This document shows, one piece after another, positions 34,740-42,838 of a stretch of DNA of 50,733 nucleotides (positions within the stretch are counted from its first letter, which is position 1; each line of letters starts with the position of its first letter). Below the pieces are notes generated by a model. It had not been told where the DNA came from. It worked only from the letters and a program-made list of their open reading frames with translations, and did not search any database. A program made the translations under genes and the position numbers. The stretch comes from CAZKGE01 sp964541695. GTDB taxonomy: Bacteria > Bacillota > Clostridia > Christensenellales > CAG-138. The stretch spans positions 1 through 50,733 of the forward strand of contig CAZIRB010000007.1 of NCBI GenBank assembly GCA_964541695.1, read 5' to 3'.

Positions 34740-35400
34740 ATGCGGACGCAGCCTCGGACGGCTCCGCCGTCTGTCGGCTTTGCCGCATGCAGAGAGTCAA
34801 AACCTGCGTACACGCCGCAGGTTTTGACGGATTGCCTGGTAAGCCCTTGGTTATATCCGGAACTTCGCCGCCATGTAAAACGGGCCGCCTAAAATCCATC
34901 GGAGGATTCGGTCTCCCCGCGGCTTTCTTCGCCGACGGCGGCGTGTACGCCGGAGGCGAAAAGCCTTGCCCGCCAAGGCTTTCCTTACAGGGTTTGCCGG
35001 CCGCGCCGAAGGCGCAGGCAAACCCTGAAACCTCGCAAAGCGGCTTTGCCGCTTTGCGACAAGCAAACCGGCGCGGCTTTCGCCGCGCCGGTCCGTTTTG
35101 CGGGGGTATGTGGGTGCCGGGTTTGGGGGGATCGGTGCGAGGGCTCCCCCACAGTTCGCAATAACTGCGCCAGCCGGTAAAGGCTGGCGCAGCTTTGCTC
35201 ACTGGACTTTCGCTTCGCTTCATCCGCCACAGGCGGCGCTCGGCTGCGGCCCTCCTGTCAAGGGGGGAAACCTCCTTTGGAAACCCATGGAACTCCGGCG
35301 AACGGACTGGGTTGCCAAAGAGCCTCCGGCCCTTTGGCGGGTATTTGAGGTCGGAGCCCTCAACGTACCCTGCCCGCCGCCTTTCCATTCATTAACTTAA
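34740..35400. repeat. Mosaic palindrome repeat, copy B, with hairpin array
   Basis: The whole 34564-35408 gap is gene-free. Perfect hairpins follow one another: 34757-34771 (GACGGC), 34797-34827 (12 bp), 34960-34982 (9 bp), 34988-35027 (11 bp), 35033-35059 (12 bp), 35067-35092 (11 bp, then CCGTTTTG) and 35165-35192 (11 bp). From 35151 to about 35400 lies the reverse complement of the shared element: ATTGCGAACTG (35151-35162 region), variable hairpin, CCAGTGAGCAAAG (35193-35205), the CCGCCTGTGGCGG block and the CCAAAGG-type palindromes. Confidence 0.85.
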
Positions 35401-35408
35401 CGCCTTTT

Positions 35409-38400
35409 TTACATGTTGTTCAGCTTCTCGTAGTAGCTGATCTTCTCCTTGGCTTCCTTCTCGGCGCGGGCAAACAGCTCATCCGCGACGTCCGGGAACG
35501 TCTGCTTGAGCGAGGAGTAGCGCACCTCGCCCATGATGAAGTCGTTGAAGTCCGCCGTCGGCGGCTTGGAATCGAGCGTGAACGGGTTCTTGCCCTCCGC
35601 GGCCAGGTCCGGGTTGTACCGGTACAGCGGCCAGTAGCCGGCCTCGACCGCGCGCTTCTCCTCGGCCTGGGTCTTGCCCATGTTGATGCCGTGGTTGATG
35701 CACGGCGCGTACGCGATGATCAGCGACGGGCCGCGGTAAGCCTCGGCCTCGGTGACCGCCTTCATCAGCTGGTTCATGTTGGCGCCCATGCAGACCCTGG
35801 CGACATAGACGTAGCCGTAGCTCATCGCCATCAGGCCGAGGTCCTTCTTCTTGGTGCGCTTGCCCGCGGCGGCAAACTTCGCCACCGGGCCGGTCGGCGT
35901 GGCCTTGGAGGACTGGCCGCCGGTGTTGGAATAGACCTCGGTGTCCACGACGAGCACGTTGATGTCCTCGTCCATGGCCAGCACGTGATCGAGTCCGCCG
36001 AAGCCGATGTCGTACGCCCAGCCGTCGCCGCCGAATATCCAGATCGACTTCTTGGTCAAAAGGTCCTTGTTGTCGATGACCTCGCGCGCGAGCGCGCATG
36101 CGTCGCAGACGCAGACCTTGCCGTTCTGGATCCACTCGGCCTCCCACTGCGTGCCGGTCAGGTCCACGTCGACGCCGTCGGCGCAGGCGGCAAGCAGCTT
36201 CTCGCCCGCGGCGCGCGAGCCGTCGGGATCGTCCATCTTCTCGAGCCACTCCGCGCCGGCGGTCTTGACCGCTTCCTCGGCGTACTCGACTTCGATCAGC
36301 TTTTTGACCGTCTCGGCGAGCTTCTGGCGGCGCTGGACCGTGGCCAGGTGGATGCCGTAGCCGAACTCCGCGTTGTCCTCAAACAGCGAGTTGGCCCAGG
36401 CCGGGCCGTGGCCCTTCTCGTTCGTCGTATAGGGGCAGGTCGGCGCGCTGCCGCCGTAGATCGACGAGCAGCCCGTCGCGTTGGCGACGATCATGCGGTC
36501 GCCGTAGAGCTGCGTGACCAGCTTGACGTACGGCGTCTCGCCGCAGCCCGCGCACGCGCCCGAGAACTCGAACAGCGGCTGCAGGTACTGCGAGCCCTTG
36601 ACGGTCTTGGTGTTGAGTGCGACGTCCTTCTTCGGCAGCCGGACGGCGATCTCCCAGTTCTGTTCCTCCTCCGCGGCCGAGACGAGCGGCACCATCTTGA
36701 GCGCCTTCTCCTTGGCCGGGCAGACGTCGACGCAGTTGCCGCAGCCCGTGCAGTCGAGCGGGCTGACCTGCACGCGGTACTCGAGCCCCTCAAACTCCTT
36801 GCCGACAGCCTTCTTCGTGATGAACGTATCGGGCAGCGTCTTCTTCTGCTCCGCATCGACCAGGAACGGCCGGATCGACGCGTGCGGGCAGACGAGCGAG
36901 CACTGGTTGCAGCCGATGCAGTTAGCCGGGATCCACTCCGGCACGTCGACCGCGATGCCGCGCTTTTCGTACTTCGTGGTGCCGGTCGGCACGGTGCCGT
37001 CCGCCGAGAGCTTCGAGACGGGCAGCTTGTCGCCCTCCTGCGAGAGCACCGGATGGATGAACTCCAAAAAGTACGGGTCGTTCGTGACCTTGACGGGCTC
37101 CGCGCCCACGGTCGTGGTCGCCCAGGACGCGGGGTAGTTGATCTCCTCGATCGCGTTCATGCCGGCGTCGATGGCGTCCCAGTTCTTCTTGACGATCTCC
37201 TCGCCCTTCTTGCCGTAGGACTTCTTAGCGTACTCCTTCATGTATTTGAGCGCGTCCTCGACCGGGATGACCTTGGCGAGCTTGAAGAACGCGGACTGCA
37301 TGATCGTGTTGATCCTGCCGCCCATGCCGACCTCGCGCGCGAGCTTGATGGCGTTGATGTTGTAGAACTTGACGTGCTTTGTTGCAATCGCGCGCTTCAT
37401 GGCGGCGGGCAGCTCGCACTCCATCTCCGCGAGCGTCCAAGGGCTGTTGAGCAGGAACACGCCGCCCTCCTTGATGCCCTCGGCCACGGCGTAGCGCGTG
37501 ACGTACGACGGGTTGTGACAGGCCGCAAAGTCCGCCGCGTCGATCAGATACGGGCTCTGGATCGGTTTTTTGCCGAAGCGCAGATGCGAGACCGTGAAGC
37601 CGCCGGACTTCTTGGAGTCGTACGCAAAGTACGCCTGCGCGTACAGGTCCGTATGGTCGCCGATGATCTTGATGCTGTTCTTGTTCGCGCCGACGGTGCC
37701 GTCGGAGCCGAGGCCGTAGAACTTGCACGCGATCGTGCCCTCGGGCGCGGCATCGATCTGCTTTGTCACAGGCAGCGAAAGATGCGTCACGTCGTCGACG
37801 ATGCCGACCGTGAAGTGGTTCTTCGGCTGCTTATTGTCGAGATTCTCGTACACGGCGTTCACCATCGACGGCGTGAACTCCTTGCTGCCGAGGCCATAGC
37901 GGCCGCCGACGACCTCGATGCCGGTCTTTTCCATCTCGGACAGCGCGGTCAGCACGTCCTGGTACAGCGGCTCGCCGACGGCTCCGGGCTCCTTCGTGCG
38001 GTCGAGCACGGCGATGCGCTTGACGGTCTTCGGCAGCGCGTCCACGAACTTCTCGGAGACGAACGGCCGGTACAGGCGGACTTTGATCAAGCCCAGCTTG
38101 GCGCCCTTTTTGTTGAGGTAGTTGATCGTCTCCTCGCACACGTCCGCGCCGCTGCCCATGATGACGATGACCTTCTCGGCGTCGGGCGCGCCGACATAGT
38201 CGAACGGGCGGTAATGACGGCCGGTCAGTTTGCCGACCTCGTCCATGTAGTGCTCGACGATCGCGGGAATCGCGTTATAATACTTGTTCGCGGCTTCCCG
38301 GCCCTGGAAATAGATGTCCGGGTTCTGCGCCGTGCCGCCCTGGTGCGGATGCTCCGGGTTCAGCGCGCGCGCGCGGAACGCCTTGACCGCGTCCATGTCC

Positions 38401-38981
38401 ACGAGCTTTGCGATGTCCTCATAATCGATCGCCTCGATCTTCTGGACCTCGTGCGACGTGCGGAAACCGTCGAAGAAATGCAAAAACGGCACGGAGCCCT
38501 TGATCGCGGACAGGTGCGAAACGAGCGCCAGGTCCATGACCTCCTGCACCGACGCGGCGGCGAGCATCGCGTAGCCGGTCTGGCGGCAGGCCATCACGTC
38601 CGCATGGTCGCCGAATATCGACAGCGCGTGCGCGGCCAGCGCGCGGGCGGAGACGTGGAACACGCCCGGCAAAAGCTCGCCCGCGATCTTGTACATATTG
38701 GGAATCATCAAAAGCAGGCCCTGGGACGCGGTGAACGTCGTCGTCAGCGCGCCGGCCTTGAGCGAGCCGTGCACGGCACCCGCGGCGCCGCCCTCGCTCT
38801 GCATCTCGGCGATGCGGACCTTCTGCCCGAAAATGTTGGTTCTTCCCGCCGCCGCCCAGTCGTCGGCTACCTCCGCCATCGGAGAGGAAGGCGTGATCGG
38901 ATATATCGCCGCGACGTCCGAAAGCGCATACGCAATATGCGATGCGGCGGTATTCCCATCGATGGTCATGGTTTTTGCCAT
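35409..38981 (-). CDS. nifJ: Pyruvate:ferredoxin (flavodoxin) oxidoreductase
   Basis: 1190 aa from the ATG at 38981 (site AAGGAGG, 11 bases); upstream in-frame codons cross the promoter. Single-chain PFOR with domains in order: pyruvate-binding (YPITPSSPMAEVADDW at about 30-45), CoA/linker domains, two 4Fe-4S clusters in a ferredoxin domain (CIGCNQCSLVCP near 685 and CTGCGNCVDVCP near 745), and the thiamine-diphosphate domain with CAGCGETPY (a Cys of the third cluster) and the GDGWAYDIGFGGLDH Mg-TPP motif. It turns pyruvate and CoA into acetyl-CoA, CO2 and reduced ferredoxin, the central oxidation step of anaerobic fermentation. Alone in its transcript, with a near-perfect promoter. Confidence 0.98.
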   Translation of the reverse strand: MAKTMTIDGNTAASHIAYALSDVAAIYPITPSSPMAEVADDWAAAGRTNIFGQKVRIAEMQSEGGAAGAVHGSLKAGALTTTFTASQGLLLMIPNMYKIAGELLPGVFHVSARALAAHALSIFGDHADVMACRQTGYAMLAAASVQEVMDLALVSHLSAIKGSVPFLHFFDGFRTSHEVQKIEAIDYEDIAKLVDMDAVKAFRARALNPEHPHQGGTAQNPDIYFQGREAANKYYNAIPAIVEHYMDEVGKLTGRHYRPFDYVGAPDAEKVIVIMGSGADVCEETINYLNKKGAKLGLIKVRLYRPFVSEKFVDALPKTVKRIAVLDRTKEPGAVGEPLYQDVLTALSEMEKTGIEVVGGRYGLGSKEFTPSMVNAVYENLDNKQPKNHFTVGIVDDVTHLSLPVTKQIDAAPEGTIACKFYGLGSDGTVGANKNSIKIIGDHTDLYAQAYFAYDSKKSGGFTVSHLRFGKKPIQSPYLIDAADFAACHNPSYVTRYAVAEGIKEGGVFLLNSPWTLAEMECELPAAMKRAIATKHVKFYNINAIKLAREVGMGGRINTIMQSAFFKLAKVIPVEDALKYMKEYAKKSYGKKGEEIVKKNWDAIDAGMNAIEEINYPASWATTTVGAEPVKVTNDPYFLEFIHPVLSQEGDKLPVSKLSADGTVPTGTTKYEKRGIAVDVPEWIPANCIGCNQCSLVCPHASIRPFLVDAEQKKTLPDTFITKKAVGKEFEGLEYRVQVSPLDCTGCGNCVDVCPAKEKALKMVPLVSAAEEEQNWEIAVRLPKKDVALNTKTVKGSQYLQPLFEFSGACAGCGETPYVKLVTQLYGDRMIVANATGCSSIYGGSAPTCPYTTNEKGHGPAWANSLFEDNAEFGYGIHLATVQRRQKLAETVKKLIEVEYAEEAVKTAGAEWLEKMDDPDGSRAAGEKLLAACADGVDVDLTGTQWEAEWIQNGKVCVCDACALAREVIDNKDLLTKKSIWIFGGDGWAYDIGFGGLDHVLAMDEDINVLVVDTEVYSNTGGQSSKATPTGPVAKFAAAGKRTKKKDLGLMAMSYGYVYVARVCMGANMNQLMKAVTEAEAYRGPSLIIAYAPCINHGINMGKTQAEEKRAVEAGYWPLYRYNPDLAAEGKNPFTLDSKPPTADFNDFIMGEVRYSSLKQTFPDVADELFARAEKEAKEKISYYEKLNNM

Positions 38982-39041
38982 TTGGAATGGATCCTCCTTG
39001 TGTATTTTAGACTCGCAAAAGCCCAATTCTTTCCGAATATA

Positions 39042-39071
39042 ATTATAGCCCGCGCGTCCGCCCCCTGTCAA
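39042..39071 (-). promoter_or_regulatory. Consensus promoter of the PFOR gene
   Basis: TTGACA (39066-39071), an 18-bp spacer and TATAAT (39042-39047) on the minus strand. Both hexamers are exact. The leader is about 55 nt. Confidence 0.88.
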
Positions 39072-39288
39072 TTCAACCGGCGGGTATCCGCAAGTTTTTT
39101 GCAAGAATTCCTTCATTGGAAAGGAAATCCAGGCGCGCTTGGCGGCATGGCCGCCCGTTTTGCGTTTTTAGGGCTGCACCACGGGGGTTGTCCGTCCGGC
39201 GGCCATCCGACGGCCGCGTAAGGTAGGCCCGGATGCACACGGCGGGGCGCTTGCGCCGCTTCGCTCCCCCGCCCGTCCCGCGCTCAGC
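39072..39288. other. Intergenic interval, nothing recognised
   Basis: GC-rich DNA between the PFOR promoter and the small gene; a GGCGGCATGGCCGCC palindrome at about 39138-39152 is the only structure. Confidence 0.4.
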
Positions 39289-39501
39289 CTATTTCCCCCG
39301 GCCAAAGCCCGCAAACGCCCGCGCGGGGACGCCGCTGCGGCCGGTCCGCGCGACCGGAAAGCAGATCTGGTCCGGGTTCGACCGCGCGATCAAGCGCAGC
39401 TTAACCGGGTCCACACGCATCGCCGTCTCCACGGAAACGGCATACTCTTGGCCGAGCGCGCCGATGTCCGCGCGCGTGATGCGGTCTTTTTGCGATTGCA
39501 T
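39289..39501 (-). CDS. Small 70-aa protein, possible excisionase-like DNA-binding fold
   Basis: The ATG at 39501 is preceded by a strong AAAGGAGG site seven bases upstream, which is far better than chance in this GC-rich setting. The 70-residue product runs ADIGALGQEYAVSVETAMRV, then LRLIARSNPDQICFPVART and ends with RSGVPARAFAGFGRGK. The FPVARTGR...PARAF pattern resembles the wing of small excisionase-like HTH proteins, but this is a weak likeness. A much longer open frame through repeat DNA covers it and should not be used. It sits alone between PFOR and repeat copy C. Confidence 0.6.
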   Translation of the reverse strand: MQSQKDRITRADIGALGQEYAVSVETAMRVDPVKLRLIARSNPDQICFPVARTGRSGVPARAFAGFGRGK

Positions 39502-39539
39502 GGGGGTTCCTCCTTTGCGGTGTTTGGGGGACGGGGTTT

Positions 39540-40030
39540 TGCGGGGGTCTGCGGGGTTTGTTTTTTTGCGAGGGCTCCGCCCTCGCGCACCCGCCAAAGG
39601 GGGAAACCCCCTTTGGAAACCCATGGAACTCCGGCGAACGAATCGGGGTTCCAAAGGGCCTCCGGCCCTTTGGCGGAAGTTTAGAGGCAGAGCCTCCAAG
39701 AAACCATCCATAGCAGAATAAGCAAACGGCAGTTGCGAGCTTTTGCGAGGGCGCTGCCCTCGGCCTCCCGCCAAAGGGACACGTCCCTTTGGAATCCCGG
39801 GGAAAACCTGACGAACAAATCGGATTTCCAAAGGAGGTCTCCCCCTTTGGCGGGTGTTTGAGAGGGCCGGAGCCGAGCGCCGCCTGTGGCGGATGAAGCG
39901 AGGCATAGGCCCAGTGAGCAAGGAAGCGGAAGGCAGCGGCTTTGGCCGCAACGCACCGCGACCATTGCGAACTGTGGGGGCCTCCAACGTCTCCCGTCCC
40001 CTCGTCCCCCACTCCGCCGCCTTCCCATCC
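39540..40030. repeat. Mosaic palindrome repeat, copy C
   Basis: Gene-free (39502-40077). Modules in order: GAGGGCTCCGCCCTC, CCAAAGG...CCTTTGG (39593 on), a block CATGGAACTCCGGCGAACG shared with copy B, GGCCTCCGGCCC, a second CCAAAGGGAC...GTCCCTTTGG (39774 on), then the common CCGCCTGTGGCGGATGAAG block (39879 on), CCAGTGAGCAAGG (39911-39923), a variable 40-bp part with a GCGGC-TTTG-GCCGC hairpin (39936-39949), and ATTGCGAACTGTGGGGG (39964-39980). Confidence 0.85.
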
Positions 40031-40077
40031 AGTAAATAGTATACGCCTTTTTTCAGCCTTGGCGCGCAAAAAGCGCG

Positions 40078-40557
40078 CTACGGCAGCCACTTTTTTGCGT
40101 GTTTTTCCAGCAGCGCGAGCAGCGGCAGGCCGAGGCCGTAGCAGGCGGCGGCCTGTCCGACGAACACGTACAAAAACGCGGCCGCATAGCCGACTCCGAC
40201 GTCGTACACATACACGAGCAGCGCGCCGACGACGGCGGCGTTGACGAGCACAGGCGGCAGCGGCGCGAGCAGTTTGGAACAGCCTAGCTTCCTTATTCCA
40301 TAGGTCAGGAGCGCGGAAACGAGCGTCGCAAGGCTGCCGAACAGCACGTCGGGCGCGGGCGCGCCGGCTAGAAGATTGGCCAGCAGGCAGCCGGCGAACA
40401 ACCCCGGCACGGCGGCACCGGTCAAAAACGGAAGCACGCAGAGCGCTTCCGCGACACGGCACTGGATCAGGCCGAACGAGATCGGCGCCAGGCCGACGGT
40501 GAGCGCCGCATAGACCGCCGCAATCAAAGCGGCATAGGAGAGCTCGCGCGTCTTCAC
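40078..40557 (-). CDS. queT: QueT-family transporter (ECF S-component, queuosine precursor)
   Basis: 159 aa, five to six membrane helices. It matches the QueT substrate-binding subunits of energy-coupling-factor importers: N-terminal helix LSYAALIAAVYAALTVGLAPISFGLIQCRVAEALCVLPFL, then NLLAGAPAPDVLFGSLATL, a motif of the family. It captures a queuosine precursor (queuine, preQ1 or the like) in the membrane. It needs an EcfA-EcfA-EcfT module for energy, and one is encoded divergently 1.5 kb away. The start is a GTG whose last bases form the stop of the preceding deaminase gene (GTGA), so the two are translationally coupled. No preQ1 riboswitch is seen. Confidence 0.88.
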   Translation of the reverse strand: MKTRELSYAALIAAVYAALTVGLAPISFGLIQCRVAEALCVLPFLTGAAVPGLFAGCLLANLLAGAPAPDVLFGSLATLVSALLTYGIRKLGCSKLLAPLPPVLVNAAVVGALLVYVYDVGVGYAAAFLYVFVGQAAACYGLGLPLLALLEKHAKKWLP

Positions 40558-41900
40558 GAATACAGCCTCGCAAGTTCCGCGTCGCCGCGCGCGCGCAGCT
40601 CCGCCTCGTCCACGCGCGTCAAAACGCCGTCCTCCACAACCATCTCACCCGCGACGAACGCGCAGTCGGCCGGCCGCGCGTAGCCGACGGCGCCGAACAG
40701 ATTCTTCGGATCGCCGTCGACGCACAGCAGCTCAAACCGGCGGCTGTCGACCATAAACAGGTCCGCCGCCATCCCCTCGGCGATCTGCCCGAGCTCGGGA
40801 CGGCCGAGCAGCTTCGCGCCGCCGCGCGTGGCAAGCTTGAGAATATCGTAGCCAGACGGCGCGCGCCCGCCCCACGCGTGCCGGTGCAGCAGATAACCCG
40901 TGCGGATCTCGGCAAGCAGGTTGCTTGCGTCGTTCGACGCGCTGCCGTCGACAGCCAGGCCCACGGGCACGCCGAGAGAGAGCATGTCCGGCAGCCGCAT
41001 CGCGCCGCTGGCTAGCTTCATGTTGGACGCCGGGCAATGCGAAACGCCCGTGCCGGTCTCGGCGAGCAGCTTCAGTTCATCGTCGTTAAAATGGATGCCG
41101 TGCGCGTAGAACACGTCCGCGCCGATCATGCCGACGCGCTCCATGTACGCAAGCGGCCGCAGGCCGAATTTCTCGAGCGTGAATTGTTCCTCGTCCAGCG
41201 TTTCGGCCAGATGCGTGTGCAGCCGCACGCCGTACGCGCGCGCCAGCCTCACGCTCTCGACAAGCAGGTCGGCCGTCACGGAAAACGGCGAGCATGGCGC
41301 GAGCACGACCTGCCGCATCGAGAACGGGGCCGCGTCGTGGTAGGTTTCGATTGCATACCGGCTGCCCTCCAGAATCTCGTCCACGGTCTGCACGACCGAG
41401 TCCGGCGGCAAGCCGCCGTCCTTTTTGGACAGGCTCATGCTGCCGCGCGAGGCAACCATGCGCACGCCGAGCTGCCGCGCCGCCTCAAACTGCGCGGCAA
41501 GCAGGTCGCCCGCGCCCTCGGGGAACACGTAGTGGTGGTCGAAGCACGTCGTACAGCCGTATTTGAGCAGTTCCCCCATGCCCGCAAGCGAGCTGGCGAG
41601 CACCGTGTCCTCGTCAAGCTTGGCCCACAGCTCGTACAGCGCGGTGAGCCACGGGAACAGCGGCAGCCCCTGGACGCGCGCGAGGTTCCGTGTAAAATAT
41701 TGATACAGATGGTGGTGCGTGTTGATAAGGCCCGGGTAAAGGAACATGCCGGTCCCGTCGAGCACGCGGTCCGCGGAGCCGTCAAAGCGCCCGAGCGCGG
41801 CAATTTTGCCGCCGTCGAGCAGCACGTCGCAGCCGCGCAGCACGCGGTCCTGATCATCGCAGGTCACGACGGCGCGGACGTTTTTGATGAGGGTTTTCAT
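40554..41900 (-). CDS. 8-oxoguanine deaminase-like amidohydrolase
   Basis: 448 aa from the ATG at 41900 (site GGGAGG). Amidohydrolase fold with THHHLYQYFT (ligands H62 and H64), a substrate-side segment RGSMSLSKKDGGLPPDSVV (about 175-195), APCSPFSVT, HTHLAET, CPASNMKLASG and GLAVDGSASND. These stretches follow the 8-oxoguanine deaminase group (Pa0142-like) closely. Members deaminate 8-oxoguanine, isocytosine-type or other guanine-like rings, so a role on a purine or 7-deazapurine is plausible. It is coupled to queT. Confidence 0.88.
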   Translation of the reverse strand: MKTLIKNVRAVVTCDDQDRVLRGCDVLLDGGKIAALGRFDGSADRVLDGTGMFLYPGLINTHHHLYQYFTRNLARVQGLPLFPWLTALYELWAKLDEDTVLASSLAGMGELLKYGCTTCFDHHYVFPEGAGDLLAAQFEAARQLGVRMVASRGSMSLSKKDGGLPPDSVVQTVDEILEGSRYAIETYHDAAPFSMRQVVLAPCSPFSVTADLLVESVRLARAYGVRLHTHLAETLDEEQFTLEKFGLRPLAYMERVGMIGADVFYAHGIHFNDDELKLLAETGTGVSHCPASNMKLASGAMRLPDMLSLGVPVGLAVDGSASNDASNLLAEIRTGYLLHRHAWGGRAPSGYDILKLATRGGAKLLGRPELGQIAEGMAADLFMVDSRRFELLCVDGDPKNLFGAVGYARPADCAFVAGEMVVEDGVLTRVDEAELRARGDAELARLYS

Positions 41901-41931
41901 GCGTTTTCCTCCCGGGTCGAATGTCACGCCC

Positions 41932-41960
41932 ATTATACAAAATCGCGTCCGCATTGTACA
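41932..41960 (-). promoter_or_regulatory. Promoter of the deaminase-queT operon
   Basis: Minus strand TGTACA (41955-41960, palindromic), 17-bp spacer, TATAAT (41932-41937). The -35 is shared with the divergent ecfA promoter. Confidence 0.65.
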
Positions 41961-41983
41961 GCGCGCGCGGTTTCTGCTATAAT
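41954..41983 (+). promoter_or_regulatory. Promoter of the ecfA1-ecfA2-ecfT-truA-tadA operon
   Basis: TTGTAC (41954-41959), 18-bp spacer, perfect TATAAT (41978-41983). The -35 overlaps the -35 of the divergent promoter on the palindrome TGTACA. Confidence 0.7.
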
Positions 41984-42016
41984 ACTACATTAGCTTGTGA
42001 AAAAGGCGGCCAACAG

Positions 42017-42838
42017 ATGATCGAGATCCATAGCGTCAGCTTCGCGTACGAGAGCAGCGCCAAAAGGGCGCTGTCCGACGTCAGTCTCACGGTCGAAAAG
42101 GGCGAGATGCTCGCGGTCGTGGGCCACAACGGCTCCGGCAAGAGCACGCTGGCCAAGCTGATGAACGCGCTGCTGCTGCCCTTCTCCGGCGAGGTGCTCG
42201 TCGACGGCATGGACACGCGCGACGAGAAGCGCATTCTCGAGATCCGCCGCCGCGTCGGCATGGTGTTCCAGAACCCGGACAACCAGCTCGTCACCACGAT
42301 GGTCGAGGAGGACGTGGGCTTCGGCCCCGAGAACCTCGGCGTGCCGCCCGCCGAGATCCGCGCGCGCGTCAAAGAGGCGCTCGCTGCCGTCGGCATGCTC
42401 GAGTACGCGGAGAACGCGAGCCACGCGCTCTCCGGCGGGCAAAAGCAGCGCGTCGCCATCGCGGGCATGCTCGCGATGCGGCCCGACGTGCTCGTGCTCG
42501 ACGAGGCGACCGCCATGCTCGACCCGAAGGGCCGGCAGGAGGTGCTCGCGACCGTGTCGCGGCTCAACCGCGAGCAGGGCATGACCGTGGTCATGATCAC
42601 GCAGTTTATGGAGGAGGCCGCGCATTGCAACCGCGTGGCCGTCATGAACAACGGGCGCATCGCCGCCGTCGGCGCGCCGCGCGAGATATTTAAAAACCGC
42701 GAGGCGCTGCTCAGTTGCCGCCTCGACGCGCCCGCGTACATCCAGCTGCGCGACGAGCTGACCGAGGCGGGGCTGCCGCTGACCGGAGACCCCATGACCG
42801 GCGAGGAGCTGGCGGAGGCGATATGCCGATTGTTCTAG
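42017..42838 (+). CDS. ecfA1: Energy-coupling factor transporter ATPase EcfA1
   Basis: 273 aa from the ATG at 42017 (site AAGGCGG). Walker A GHNGSGKST (36-44), Q-loop FQNPDNQLV, signature LSGGQKQR (about 139), Walker B VLVLDEATAMLDP. The FQNPDNQ and DEATAMLDP forms are characteristic of the EcfA1 subunit. With EcfA2 and EcfT it energises S-components such as QueT. It overlaps ecfA2 by 16 bp. Confidence 0.95.
   Translation: MIEIHSVSFAYESSAKRALSDVSLTVEKGEMLAVVGHNGSGKSTLAKLMNALLLPFSGEVLVDGMDTRDEKRILEIRRRVGMVFQNPDNQLVTTMVEEDVGFGPENLGVPPAEIRARVKEALAAVGMLEYAENASHALSGGQKQRVAIAGMLAMRPDVLVLDEATAMLDPKGRQEVLATVSRLNREQGMTVVMITQFMEEAAHCNRVAVMNNGRIAAVGAPREIFKNREALLSCRLDAPAYIQLRDELTEAGLPLTGDPMTGEELAEAICRLF

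Noticed and set aside
34625..35388. Long frames on both strands in the 34.6-35.4 kb gap
   Set aside because: They follow from GC-rich palindromes without stops; no ribosome site and no protein-like pattern.
39401..40573. 390-codon minus-strand frame over repeat C and queT
   Set aside because: It covers the real queT gene in another frame and the repeat DNA.
40558..41930. preQ1 riboswitch before queT
   Set aside because: queT begins inside the preceding gene, and the operon leader is too short and lacks the aptamer pattern.
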